From the NCBI GenBank assembly GCA_964035575.1, contig OZ037836.1:1674001-1738000 (forward strand): 64,000 nt of DNA. The letters run 5' to 3'. The notes below the pieces were generated by a model. The model saw nothing but the letters and a program-made list of their open reading frames with translations, did not search any database and was not told the origin of the DNA. Origin of the DNA: Rhynchopus sp. YZ270_cl-10. Taxonomy: Eukaryota; Euglenozoa; Diplonemea; Diplonemida; Diplonemidae. The position numbers and the translations under genes were made by a program. Shown here in pieces: positions 30,555 to 41,700 of this stretch (its first letter is position 1; every line of letters begins with the position of its first letter).

Positions 30555-31700
30555 TATGCCTAGGGGGGGGGGGGGGGGGGGGGAGTATCGTTGGGAGTAT
30601 AAACTCCCCCCTTTTCACTTCCCGAAAGAGGGGGGGGTTGATCCTCCCCCCATTTCGGAACTCCGGAATAAAGTTGCCCCTTCCCAGAAAGAGTCCACCG
30701 TGTACCAGACATCGAAGGATGTGGAATCGCCACTTCTGTGAAATGTCTTGTGCAGCATTTTTGGAACCATGTTCTAGAAACGGCATTGGTTTTGTTTGTT
30801 TGTTTTTTTTTTTTTTCGGACCCAACATTACAGGATTGTCCCTGTGTTCGCAATGATCCCCCTTTCATCTGAGTGCAAGCGGGAGGGTAGCACATTTCAG
30901 ATGTAAACCACGAAATGGATGTAGGACTGCATGGCTGGGTGTCCACCCCCCCCGGTACAGCCGGTCAACCAAGGTACACTGTTCTTTGTATTTCAACTCA
31001 ACTTTTTTTTCTTTTGTTCCCCCTGCAGCTGCGGGTCTATGCTTCTTATAAGGCATGTATGCATTTCTAAGGAAATTTTTCAGTAGCCACGAGTCGTCTT
31101 TGTTTTCTTTATCCAAACGGCAAGTGGATGCGTAATAATTTGTGGCTAACACTGCCCCTGAACGACGCGTCTGCGCCGCAGAGGGTGGTTCCATGCATAT
31201 CATAGAACCTGGCACCTTTGTGTGCCTCCCGCAAGACATCTATCTAAAAAAAACAGTACAGTGGGGATTTGCACAACTGTGGCAACACAACCGAGGCAAC
31301 TACACTACTCCAACAATTTATCAAAAAAAAAAGCTAGTTTCGAGTGTGAAATGTTTCTCCATGTATTGCACGGAAAACAATATGACAAACAGGTGCAGGG
31401 TGGTTCCGTGCATATCATAGAACCCGGCACCTTTGTGTGTCTCCCGCAAAACCAAAAAGCGTTGTGTGTGAAGTTTTGAAAAATAAAAAAAGTAAAAGCA
31501 CTTTCATTGGGTTGATTGATGATATGGATACCTGTTAAATTTTTTATTTCGTCTTTCGGGATACTTTGTACAGAGCCCCTAGGACAAGAGGTGACTGTCA
31601 ATGATGCTACCAAAAAATGCGCGGAGTTCACACGAAAAAAAAGCGAGGTGTCAACACGTTATCAATTATTCAAAATTATTCAAAAAAAGAAGAAGAAGAA
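30555..31700. other. Intergenic, G run and dispersed repeats
   Basis: No gene seen. A run of more than 20 G begins at 30,563. 30,841-30,936 repeats 14,230-14,323. 31,096-31,142 is the caaacggcaagtggatgcgtaataat repeat. 31,262-31,330 is the ccaacaatttatcaaa repeat; 31,316-31,490 repeats 4,918-5,098. Confidence 0.5.
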
Positions 31701-32157
31701 AAAAACTGAAACACGCTCACCCATTCAATTTGTCGTCAGATTTTGCAACACAGCCTGCAGAAATTTTACGCACAGTACTTTTGTTGAGCGGAAAGTGTCA
31801 CGTCGTTCGCTCAACCCGACCGTGCTCCGTAGCCGCAGCACCCTGCAAGGTGTGGAGAGGGGGTGTGTGGGTGCGTATCCGAAGATTTCACCCGCTTCAG
31901 TTTTAGTGTTCGCTGTGCATCATCACCATCGAAGGAATGCGTATTTCATTTGCCGGATGTATTGACGATTCGCTCCTTTTGCTTTGCATTACTCGAACCC
32001 ACCCCAACTTGTTCCCCACCCCACCCAACCCATATCCATCATTCCACCATCAGGACCCAAGCCAGAGCAAGAGAGAGAGAAAGAGAGACGAAAGGAAGCG
32101 TCAAGCCGGGTGTGTGTCTTGGTGTCTTTGCCCTTGGAGGGTAGACACGAAGCAGCA
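31700..32157 (+). promoter_or_regulatory. Upstream region of small receptor gene
   Basis: 31,720-32,157 is nearly identical to 35,203-35,720 upstream of the giant receptor gene, apart from a 60-bp insert and small indels there. It contains tttgcaacacagcctgcag, gttgagcggaaagtgtcacg and gtgctccgtagccgcagc. A pyrimidine-rich stretch ends in CAG (32,051-32,053) before a GA-rich leader, the likely splice or trans-splice acceptor. Shared conservation makes this the best promoter candidate in the window. Confidence 0.5.
32052..32053 (+). promoter_or_regulatory. Candidate splice or trans-splice acceptor AG
   Basis: End of ccatcattccaccatCAG; matches 35,609-35,610 exactly. The 5' UTR would be 104 bp. 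Confidence 0.45.
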
Positions 32158-34737
32158 ATGCCGAGGTTGATGTACATGCGCGAGGTTGTGCTGCTGTCTG
32201 CTGCAGTGGTGGCCGTGTGCCTGGTCGACGAGTGCACAACGGACGTGGTGTGCAAGTCGTACGGGCAGGCATGTGTTGACACCGACAAGGACAACACGGG
32301 GACGTGGGCGTGTGAGTGCATTCCGCCGCAGACAGGGGCACCAACAACGGGGGCACTTGCGATCTGCACGGACCCCGTGGGTGACTGCCACAAGAACGGG
32401 GCGACGTGCAGCGCTGCTGGACAGACATGCGACCCCGGTGCTCCCTTCGACCAGCAGTTCGAGTGCAAATGCATCCCGCCAGCACAAACCGTGACGCCCG
32501 GGCAGAACGGGGCTGCCGAGTGCAAGCTGGACGAGTGTCTGGTGAAGTGCCCGACGTGTGCAGACAAGGATGATGGAAAGGGCAACGCATGCACAAGCAC
32601 CACTGGCCCGCCCCAGGAGTGCGAGGACCTGAACACTGCGATAACCAGCCTACAGGACTGGACGTGCACGTGCAAGACGAGTACACAGTCTGCAGTCGCG
32701 TCGGCTGTGGCAGTGTGCGTGGAAGGGAAGGACGAGTGCCTCGAGATCTCATCGGCGGTGACGTGCGGGCACAAGCCGCGCTACACGCAGGATGGGTGCC
32801 TCTGCGCGTGTGACTGGACAGCGGTGTTCAAGGACGCGAACGGGGACCTGATTACACTGCCGCCGGGCCCCGGGTCCACGGAGCCGTGTGCGTCGGGATG
32901 CTGCAACCCCCAGTCGGACCCGGATGGTGACTGGTGCTACCTGGCGCTCCACGACTACAACAGTAACAAGGGAGGTGTGTGCACAGCGAGGCGCCAGACC
33001 TGCTCTGCCGCAGGGACCCTGCCGCAGGATGGTGGCGTGGCTGTGGTGCGCGACCCAATTGCAGGGGTGCCGAGTGCACAGAACAACGTGTGCACGGACG
33101 CGGGGCAGCTCTGCGTGGAGCCCGATCTGCTCACCACAGACGACTGGATGTGCCAGTGCGTGCCGCCGATGACAGGGACGCCCGGCCAGCACGCGATTGC
33201 GATCTGTGTTGAGACACCACGCACGCCCACTCCACCAACGTACTCACCTGTTACACAGGTACCAGCCGCAACAACACCACGCACGCCCACTCCACCAACG
33301 TACTCACCTGATACACGGGTACCAGCCGCAACAACACCACGTACGCTCACGCCACCAACGTACCCACCTGACACAGAGGTGCCATCAACAACACCTCTGA
33401 CGTTTACGCCACCAACGTACTCACCTGACACACGGGTACCAGCCGCAACAACACCACGTACGCTCACGCCGTCAACGTACTCACCTGACACAGAGGTACC
33501 ATCCACAGCTGCACCTCGTACGCTCACGCCGTCAACGCACTCACCGGATGACACAGTTGCACCACCTGGGTTCAGCCGTGTGCCCGTGACAGATGCTCCT
33601 AGTAAGACACTCTCACCTGACACACAGGTACCATCCACAATAGCACCACGTACGCTCACACCATCAACGCACTCACCTGATGACACAGCTGCACCACCTG
33701 GGTTCAGCCGTGTGCCCGTGACAGATGCTCCTGGTCGGACACTCTCACCTGACACACAGGTACCATCCACAGCAGCACCACGCACGCTCACACCACCAAC
33801 GCACTCACCTGATGACACAGCTGCACCACCTGGGTTCAGCCGTGTGCCCGTGACAGATGCTCCTGATCGGACACTCTCACCTGACACACAGGTACCATCC
33901 ACAATAGCACCACGTACGCTCACACCATCAACGCACTCACCTGATGACACAGCTGCACCACCTGGGTTCAGCCGTGTGCCCGTGACAGATGCTCCTGGTA
34001 AGACACTCTCACCTGACACACAGGTACCATCCACAATAGCACCACGTACGCTCACACCATCAACGCACTCACCTGATGACACAGCTGCACCACCTGGGTT
34101 CAGCCGTGTGCCCGTGACAGATGCTCCTGGTCGGACACTCTCACCTGACACACAGGTACCATCCACAGCAGCACCACGCACGCTCACACCATCAACGCAC
34201 TCACCTGATGACACAGCTGCACCACCTGGGTTCAGCCGTGTGCCCGTGACAGATGCTCCTGGTCGGACACTCTCACCTGACACACAGGTGCCATCCACAG
34301 CAGTACCATCAGCAGTGCTGACCGCCACCCCAGGTGATGCAATGCTCAACGACACTGACGCACCTGCCTTAGGTGCCGCCAACACTTCAGACGACACAGC
34401 TGCCCCGACAGCGCAACCAACGACAGTGCCGGACACGTCGCCACCTGCAGGGTCGATGTCTGGTAGCGCTGCCGGTGCTGGGGAGGTGTTGGACGCCGAG
34501 AGCGACGGGGGTGGGTCTGCCGTTGGTCTGATTGTGGGTGTTGTGGGTGGTGTGCTGTGTTTGTGTGTGGCTGTTGGGGGCGGCTTGTGGTACAGACACA
34601 GTGCGAGAGAGTCCGCCAAGTTTGAGGATGTTCACGCACTTGAAAATGCAGTGACATTTGATGATACAGCACTCTATGATTTCGAAGCAGGCGATGAGTT
34701 GCAGGCAGCGGAAGAGGACGAGGCTGTGCTGCTGTGA
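32158..34737 (+). CDS. Type I membrane protein, EGF-like modules and Pro/Thr stalk
   Basis: 859 residues, intron-free. Signal peptide MPRLMYMREVVLLSAAVVAV (identical start to the giant neighbour). Residues about 23-350 hold four EGF-like modules of the pattern DEC-x(6-9)-C-x(4-6)-C-x(n)-W-x-C-x-C-x(n)-C; the fourth carries an insertion with GCLCACDW and CASGCCNP. Residues 350-720 are a Pro/Thr stalk: first about 20-residue TPPTYSPxT units, then six 44-residue units (APPGFSRVPVTDAPG...). Membrane helix about 788-812 (GLIVGVVGGVLCLCVAVGGG), then a 47-residue acidic tail ending EEDEAVLL, an acidic-dileucine sorting signal. A longer frame starts at 31,984 but lies before the splice-acceptor candidate. 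Likely surface receptor that is internalised; ligand unknown. Confidence 0.88.
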   Translation: MPRLMYMREVVLLSAAVVAVCLVDECTTDVVCKSYGQACVDTDKDNTGTWACECIPPQTGAPTTGALAICTDPVGDCHKNGATCSAAGQTCDPGAPFDQQFECKCIPPAQTVTPGQNGAAECKLDECLVKCPTCADKDDGKGNACTSTTGPPQECEDLNTAITSLQDWTCTCKTSTQSAVASAVAVCVEGKDECLEISSAVTCGHKPRYTQDGCLCACDWTAVFKDANGDLITLPPGPGSTEPCASGCCNPQSDPDGDWCYLALHDYNSNKGGVCTARRQTCSAAGTLPQDGGVAVVRDPIAGVPSAQNNVCTDAGQLCVEPDLLTTDDWMCQCVPPMTGTPGQHAIAICVETPRTPTPPTYSPVTQVPAATTPRTPTPPTYSPDTRVPAATTPRTLTPPTYPPDTEVPSTTPLTFTPPTYSPDTRVPAATTPRTLTPSTYSPDTEVPSTAAPRTLTPSTHSPDDTVAPPGFSRVPVTDAPSKTLSPDTQVPSTIAPRTLTPSTHSPDDTAAPPGFSRVPVTDAPGRTLSPDTQVPSTAAPRTLTPPTHSPDDTAAPPGFSRVPVTDAPDRTLSPDTQVPSTIAPRTLTPSTHSPDDTAAPPGFSRVPVTDAPGKTLSPDTQVPSTIAPRTLTPSTHSPDDTAAPPGFSRVPVTDAPGRTLSPDTQVPSTAAPRTLTPSTHSPDDTAAPPGFSRVPVTDAPGRTLSPDTQVPSTAVPSAVLTATPGDAMLNDTDAPALGAANTSDDTAAPTAQPTTVPDTSPPAGSMSGSAAGAGEVLDAESDGGGSAVGLIVGVVGGVLCLCVAVGGGLWYRHSARESAKFEDVHALENAVTFDDTALYDFEAGDELQAAEEDEAVLL
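33213..33540 (+). repeat. Coding repeat, 20-23 residue TPPTYSP units
   Basis: About five in-frame units (acgcccactccaccaacgta ... ccagccgcaacaaca), rich in Pro and Thr, likely O-glycosylated stalk. Only in the small gene. Confidence 0.8.
33541..34311 (+). repeat. Coding tandem repeat, 132-bp (44-residue) stalk units, six copies
   Basis: Nearly identical units with APPGFSRVPVTDAPG and TLSPDTQVPST. Very close to the stalk of the giant gene at 54,749-55,470. Confidence 0.92.
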
Positions 34738-35202
34738 TTTCTTTCTGTGCTCGGAAACGAGAAACGAATCAGAAATATCAGAAATGAGTGTCAGTGGTGC
34801 AATGCAAACATCTGCCGAGATGTGATCCAGTGGAACGGTTGGTATTTCGAAGCAGTCATGCAGACGCTATGCTGGTGAAAGGTGCTCCCCCCTTTCCACA
34901 TAAGCATTTCCACCTCACCCCACCCCTCTTTCGTTGTCTCGTTTTTGTTTGGTTTTTGTTTAGTTACTTTATTGGATCAATGTAGCCGTCAAAAAAAGAG
35001 TTGTCCCTCATTGCTTTGGGGATACTTTTTGTTTTGTGTTGTTTTGTTTTGTTTTGTAATTGCACATCTTTTGCATGCTTCGCCCAGTTTTCAGGTACAC
35101 TGCTACGAGAGGGCTTTGTACTTCAGATTTCACATCCATACCTAGAAGGCAAATTTCCCTTTTTTTCGGATCCGAATACGAAGATTATTCAAAAAAAGAA
35201 GC
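34738..35202. other. Intergenic between twin receptor genes
   Basis: 34,848-34,972 (ttcgaagcagtcatgcagac ... ttttgtttagtta) is nearly identical to 56,117-56,236 downstream of the giant gene, so part of the 3' flank is duplicated too. 35,088-35,140 resembles 57,830-57,872 (aggtacactg...gggctttgta.ttca). Confidence 0.6.
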
Positions 35203-35400
35203 CTCACCCATTCAATTTGTCGTCAGATTTTGCAACACAGCCTGCAGAAATTTTACGCACAGTACTTTTGTTGAGCGGAAAGTGTCACGTCGTTCGCTCA
35301 ACCCTACCGTGCTCCGTAGCCGCAGCACCCTGCAAGGTGTGGAGAGGGGGTGTGTGGGTGCGTATCCTATGATGTCGTCCCCTTGAGTGTTAGTGTTCGC

Positions 35401-35460
35401 AGGTAGTGTTCAATGAAATCATTTGTGTAGAAAAGTTTCGGGGATGTAGGTTTTATTATT
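35401..35460 (+). mobile_element. 60-bp mini-element insertion, TTCGC duplicated
   Basis: Compared with the paralogous flank (gtgttcgctgtgcatca near 31,909-31,925), 60 bp are inserted here, and TTCGC stands on both sides (35,396-35,400 and 35,461-35,465), a 5-bp duplication. The insert contains CAATGAAATCATTTGTGTAG and is nearly identical to four other copies in the window. It also creates a false upstream start that lengthens the giant reading frame. Confidence 0.85.
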
Positions 35461-35608
35461 TTCGCTGTGCATCACCTCAAGCGAAGAAACGCGTATTTCA
35501 TTTGCCGGATGTATTGACGATTCGCTCCCTTTGCCTTGCATTACTCGAACCCACCCCAACCTGTTCCCCACCCCACCCAACCCAACCCATATCCATCATT
35601 CCACCATC

Positions 35609-35610
35609 AG
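35609..35610 (+). promoter_or_regulatory. Candidate splice or trans-splice acceptor AG
   Basis: End of ccatcattccaccatCAG, same as at 32,052-32,053. Confidence 0.45.
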
Positions 35611-35720
35611 GACCCAAGCCAGAGCAAGAGAGAGAGAAAGAGAGAGTGAGACGAAAGGAAGCGTCAAGCCGGGTGTGTGTCTTGGTGTCTTTGCCCTTGG
35701 AGGGTAGACACGAAGCAGCA

Positions 35721-38700
35721 ATGCCGAGGTTGATGTACATGCGCGAGGTTGTGCTGCTGTCTGCTGCAGTGGCAAGCCACGCTGCGTGCACAGACTACGG
35801 GACCGACGCGACGGCGTGCGGTGCTGACGCGGCGTGTCTGTGGAGCCCTGTGTGGTACCCTGGTCTGTGCACGGAGGACCCGTGCAGGGTACAGGTGGGT
35901 TCGTCGGACTGCGGGACGACGTCGGTGGAGATGCCGGCGACGGTGTGCCAGGCGCCGTCTGGGGACCCAGACTTCTGCACGGTGGAGGTGTGCCAGTACG
36001 ACTTGGCGCTGTCGCCACGGTGCCACGTGAAGAACTGCCTGTTCTTCACGCAGGGGACGTGTGGAGGGAGCTGCAAGTGGGAGACGACAGCGGACGTGTC
36101 AGACAAGCGCCCAGCAGAGCAGATGAGCTACTGTGTGGAGGACCACTGTGCGGGACAGGGGTCGCAGACGGCGTGCGAGGGGCAGAACGGGTGTAAGTGG
36201 AGAGGCAGGTCCTGTGGGATGACAGACTGTGCGAACCACGCTGACGAGAAGGACTGCGACCACGACCTGAGTTGCCACTACGACAACGCGGCAGGGTTCT
36301 GCAAGACGACGGTGTGTGCACCGACGACAAGCTCGGTTGACTGTAAGGCGGACAACGCGTGCATGTGGAACGACTATGATAAAGTTTGCGTGCCGAAGAC
36401 GTGCGAAAAGTACAACCTGCCGACTGCGGACAGGTGTGCATGTGCGGACGACCCGGACTGCAAGTGGCACATCGGAGCCTCGGGGAGCTACTGTGTGGAC
36501 CCTCTGTACGACGCGTGCCCGGACCTGGACATTGCCTTTGTGCTGGACGGGTCTGGTTCGATGTCGCGTTCCTTCGGGTCGCACGCACACGGCTTCTATG
36601 GGCTGCTTGAGATCATGCGTGACTGGATGCAGACTGTGCCGCTGACGGGGGACGACCACACGATGGGTGCAAACATCGACTCGAAGGGGAAGGGGTTCCG
36701 TATCACCTTCATCCAGTTCTCGAAGGCGGGCGCACGCCCGGACGAGGACCACCCGTCAGGCTGCGCCATTGGTGCCTGCACGGGCGGACACTTGTCGGGA
36801 CGCAGAGACGAGCTGAACGGAGACATCGACTGGCACGAGGACAACTACCAGTCGCAGTGGACGTACCTACACGCAGCCTTGCAGGACGTGGCGGACAACA
36901 CGTTCACCGCGTCGCAGAGCCCGTCGTGGAGAGACCACGTGGTGATCATCATTGCTGACGGAGGTATCACGGACAACGACGGTGACGCGTGCTGCCCGTG
37001 GGCATGTGGGGACAGACGCTGCATGGACAGGAACTGGCGGTCGACGTACCCTGCAGCACTGGAGCAGGCGCAGCAGGACCTGCGTGACGAGAACGTGCAG
37101 GTGTTTGGTGTTGTGATGCGTCGGTACCCGCAGCACACCTTCCAGGACGACAACGCAGAGGCGAAGCTGACACCGCTTGTGACGGAGCCGTCGGCAGACC
37201 ACTTCATGAACCTGATGCTTGACGAGATCAAGGACGAGATGCTGCTGAAGCTGTGCGACCCGAACAGCGTGTTTGGGAAGACACTTGCAAAGCCTGCTGT
37301 GACCAGCGCATGTCTGGCGAAGTCACAGGCACACTGCGAGTCGACGTCGTACTGTGTGTACGACGTGGCACTGGGGTCGTGCACGGAGTCTGTGTGCTTC
37401 CCTCTGTGCGACGAGCAGAACTGCATTGCGAACGACGCGTGCCAGTGGAGTGCTGCTGACGGACGGTGTGACCCGAAGCCGCCAGGCTGCACGGCACTGT
37501 CGCAGACGGAGTGCAAGAACGACCCGACCTGTCTGTGGGACGCTGTGTGGAACAAGGGGGACAACTGTGTGGAGAACCCGTGCATCAAGGTTGACGGGCC
37601 GACTGCGTGCAACGGGCACGTGGAGCCGGTGCAGACGTGCACAGCAGATGCGCAGAACCCTGACAAGTGCGACCTGGAGACGTGTGCATACGATGCGGCT
37701 ACGAACAAGTGCGAGGTGAAGAAGTGTCTTGAGGACGAGGACGGGCGCTGCACGGCGAACACCGACTGTGAGTGGGTGAAGCCTGCTGGGTCACCGACAA
37801 CAACGACACCGTCGACGCTGGTGGGCTACTGTGACGAGAAGATCTGCACGACGACGGACCAGGGTGTGTGCGATGCAGACCCGCTGTGCAAATGGGACAC
37901 CAATACGTGTGTAACGTCGGAATGCGCAAAGAACAGGAACGAGAAGGACTGCGACCAGAACCCGAAGTGCCACTGGGACCTGACGCTGGACCCACAGGGG
38001 TGCAAGGAGGAGCCGTGCCAGCTGCTCACAGACACCGCGATGTGCACCGGGTCCCCCGACAACTGCATGTGGACGGACACGGACACGTGTGTGCCGAAGA
38101 ACTGCGACCACTACACGGCGAAGTGCGACTGTGAAAAGGATGCCGACTGTTCCTGGCACCACGGGCCTGGTGGGTCGTACTGCAGCGTGCCGCGCTACAG
38201 CAACTGCCCGGACCTGGACATTGCCTTTGTGCTGGACGGGTCTGGTTCGATGTCTCGTTCCTTCGGGTCGCACGCACACGGCTTCTACGGGCTGCTTGAG
38301 ATCATGCGTGACTGGATCAAGGACGTGCCGCTGACGGGGGACGACCACACGATGGGTGCAAACATCGACTCGAAGGACGCTGGGTTCCGTATCACCTTCA
38401 TCCAGTTCTCGAAGGCATTTGCGACTCCCGCAGAGGACCACCCGACAAACTGCGCCATTGGTGCTTGTACGGCGGGACACTTGTCGGGACGCAGAGATGA
38501 GCTGAACGGAGACATCACCTGGCATGAGAACAACTACCAGTCGCAGTGGACGTACCTACACGACGCCCTGCAGGACGTGGCGGACAACACGTTCACCGCG
38601 TCGCAGAGCCCGTCGTGGAGAGACCACGTGGTGATCATCATTGCTGACGGAGGTATCACGGACAACGACGGTGATGCGTGCTGCCCGTGGGCATGTGGGG

Positions 38701-41700
38701 ACAGGCGCTGCATTGACGCCCAGCACAGGGATGAGTACAAAGGGATGCTTGTGACGGCGCAGCAGGACCTGCGCGACGAGAACGTGCAGGTGTTTGGTGT
38801 TGTGATGCGCCGGTACTCGCAGCACACCTTCCAGGACGACAACGCAGAGGCGAAGCTGACACCGCTTGTGACGGAGCCGTCGGCAAACCACTTCATGAAC
38901 CTGATGCTTGACGAGATCCAGGACGAGATGCTGCTGAAGCTGTGCGACCCGAACAGCGTGTTCGGGCAGGTGCTTGTAGCGAAGGAGTCCGAGTGCGTTG
39001 GGAACCTTGCGGAGGCCGAGTGCACGGCTGACAAGGCCTGTGTGTGGGACACCACTGTGTGCAAGAACTCTGAGTGCTACCTACACTGCGAGGAGCAGAC
39101 GTGTCTGACGAACCCGGCGTGCGCGTGGAACAACGGCCAGTGCGAGGAGGACCCCGGGTGTGTGAAGCACACCGACTCAACGGCCTGCAAGAACGACCCG
39201 AAGTGTCTGTGGGACGCTGTGTGGAAGAAAGGGGACAACTGCGTGGACAACCCGTGTGTCGATGTGGCAAAGGACGACTGTGCTGCGGTGGGTGCGACTG
39301 TGGACCCGTGCACACCGCCGAATGGGGACCCGGACTTCTGCAAGCTGGATGTGTGCCACGTTACGACGGGCGACGTCTGCGAGGTGAAGAAGTGTCTTGA
39401 GGACGAGGACGGGCGCTGCACGACGAACACCGACTGTGAGTGGGTGCCGGCGAACCCGCTTCCGACGAACCCACCGACGTCGACGACTGTGGGCTACTGT
39501 GACGAGAAGACCTGCACGACGACGGACCAGGGTGTGTGCGATGCAGACCCGTTGTGCAAGTGGGACGCTGACAAGTGTGTGGAGACGCCCTGTGCGCAGC
39601 ACAAGAACGAGAAGGACTGCGGCCAGGACGGGACATGCGGCTGGGTTGCGACGCAGGACCCGCAGGTGTGCGTGGAGCATGAGTGCGTGGTCCACGACAG
39701 CACGATGCTGTGTGAGGCGGACGACAACTGCATGTGGGCGAACGTGCTGGGTAAGGACCAATGTGTGCCGAAGACGTGCGAGAAGTACGACTTCAAGTGC
39801 GACTGCGAGAAGGACGCAGACTGCAAGTGGCACCACGGACAGGGGAGTGCGCAGTGTGTTGTGACTGCATACGACACGTGCCCGGACCTGGACATTGCCT
39901 TTGTGCTGGACGGGTCTGGTTCGATGTCTCGTTCCTTCGGGTCGCACGCACACGGCTTCTATGGGCTGCTTGAGATCATGCGTGACTGGATCAAGGACGT
40001 GCCGCTGACGGGGGACGACCACACGATGGGTGCAAACATCGACTCGAAGGGGAAGGGGTTCCGTATCACCTTCATCCAGTTCTCGAAGGCAGACGCAACA
40101 CCCGCAGAGGACCACCCGACGAACTGCGCCGTTGGTGCCTGCACGGACGGACACCTGTCGGGACGCAGAGACGAGCTGAACGGAGACATCACCTGGCATG
40201 AGAACAACTACCAGTCGCAGTGGACGTACCTGCACGCAGCCCTGCAGGACGTGGCGGACAACACGTTCACCGCGTCGCAGAGCCCGTCGTGGAGAGAGCA
40301 CGCCGTGGTCATCATTGCTGACGGCGGGCTGACAGACTACGACGGTGACGCGTGCTGCCAGACACGCTGTGGGGACAGACGCTGCGTGGACAGAAGCTTC
40401 AGGTCGACGTACCCGGCGATGCTGGACACTGCGCAAGGACAACTGCGTTCTGAGGATGTCACGGTGCTTGGGGTGGTGATCCGCCGGTTCTCGCAGCACA
40501 CCTTCCAGGACGACAACGCAGAGGCGAAGCTGTCGCCGCTTGTGACGGCGCCGACGAGCGACCACTTCATGAACGTGATGCTGGACGAGCTGAAGGAGGC
40601 GGTGCTGATGAAGCTGTGCGACGACACATCGAAGTTTGGGCAGGCTCTGGCGCGGTCGACAGGCTGCCCGCAGTTCCTGAACGAGCAGGACTGCAAGCTT
40701 GACAAGGCATGTGCGTGGGGAGCGACGACGGCGGGTGTGTGCGGGGACTCTGTGTGCTACGCATACTGCGGGGAGGTGGACTGCACACAGAACCCGAGGT
40801 GCCAGTACGACCCCACGAACAAGATCTGCACGGAGAAGGAGAGGTGCCCTTATAAGAACCGGGCGGACTGCAAGGACAGCAAGAACTGTCTGTGGGACGT
40901 TGTGTGGGGGAAGGACACCTGTGTCGACAACCCGTGTGTGGACCCGAGAGACGAGGACGCATGCCACGACGTCCTCGCGACTGTGCCGAACCCGTGCACA
41001 CCGCCTGCAGGCAACCCCGACTACTGCGACCTGGACGTGTGTCTGTTTGACAAGACCGGGGACCTGTGCGAGGTGCAGAAGTGCCTGCACGACTCCCAGG
41101 ACAGGTGTGAGAACGACGACGAGTGTGAGTGGAACCCGCCGTCGACGATGCCACTTCCGACGGGCCCGCCCTCCACGCTGATTTCCTTTTGCAAGCCGAA
41201 GGAGTGTGCGCACACGACACAGGACCTGTGTCTCTCAGATGACGTGTGTGAGTGGAAGAACGGCGTGTGCATTGAGGACGAGTGTGTGAAGCTTCCCGAC
41301 GAGAAGGAGTGCCACGCGAACCCGAAGTGCCACATGGACACGTCGACGGTGCCGGCGAAGTGCAAGAAGACGGAGTGTGCGAAGTGGGACGCGCAGGTGC
41401 CCTGCAACAACGACATGAAGTGCATGTACAACGACAACGTGTGTGTGCCGAAGACATGTGAGAAGCACGGGGCACGGTGCGGCTGCCAGGAGGACCCCGA
41501 CTGTGCCTGGCACCACGCCGGTGCGCAGTCTGCGTGCACGTCGCCGCACTTTGACGCGTGCCCGGACATGGACATTGCCTTCCTCCTTGACGGGTCTGGT
41601 TCGATGCAGCGCAGGTTTGGTGCACACGCACACGGCTTCTACGGGATGATTGAGTTGATGCGTGACTGGGTCAAGACTGTGCCACTGACGGGGGACGACC

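Larger units (their letters stand above)
35203..35720 (+). promoter_or_regulatory. Upstream region of giant receptor gene
   Basis: Paralogous to 31,720-32,157. Differs mainly by the 60-bp insert at 35,401-35,460. Acceptor candidate CAG ends at 35,610, leader 110 bp, GA-rich. Confidence 0.5.

Noticed and set aside
31984-32157. Start of the small receptor at 31,984
   Set aside because: It lies upstream of the candidate acceptor and would bury the signal peptide.
35406-35720. Start of the giant frame at the ATG at 35,406
   Set aside because: That ATG lies inside the 60-bp insert and before the candidate acceptor; the small paralogue shares the start at 35,721, which gives a proper signal peptide.
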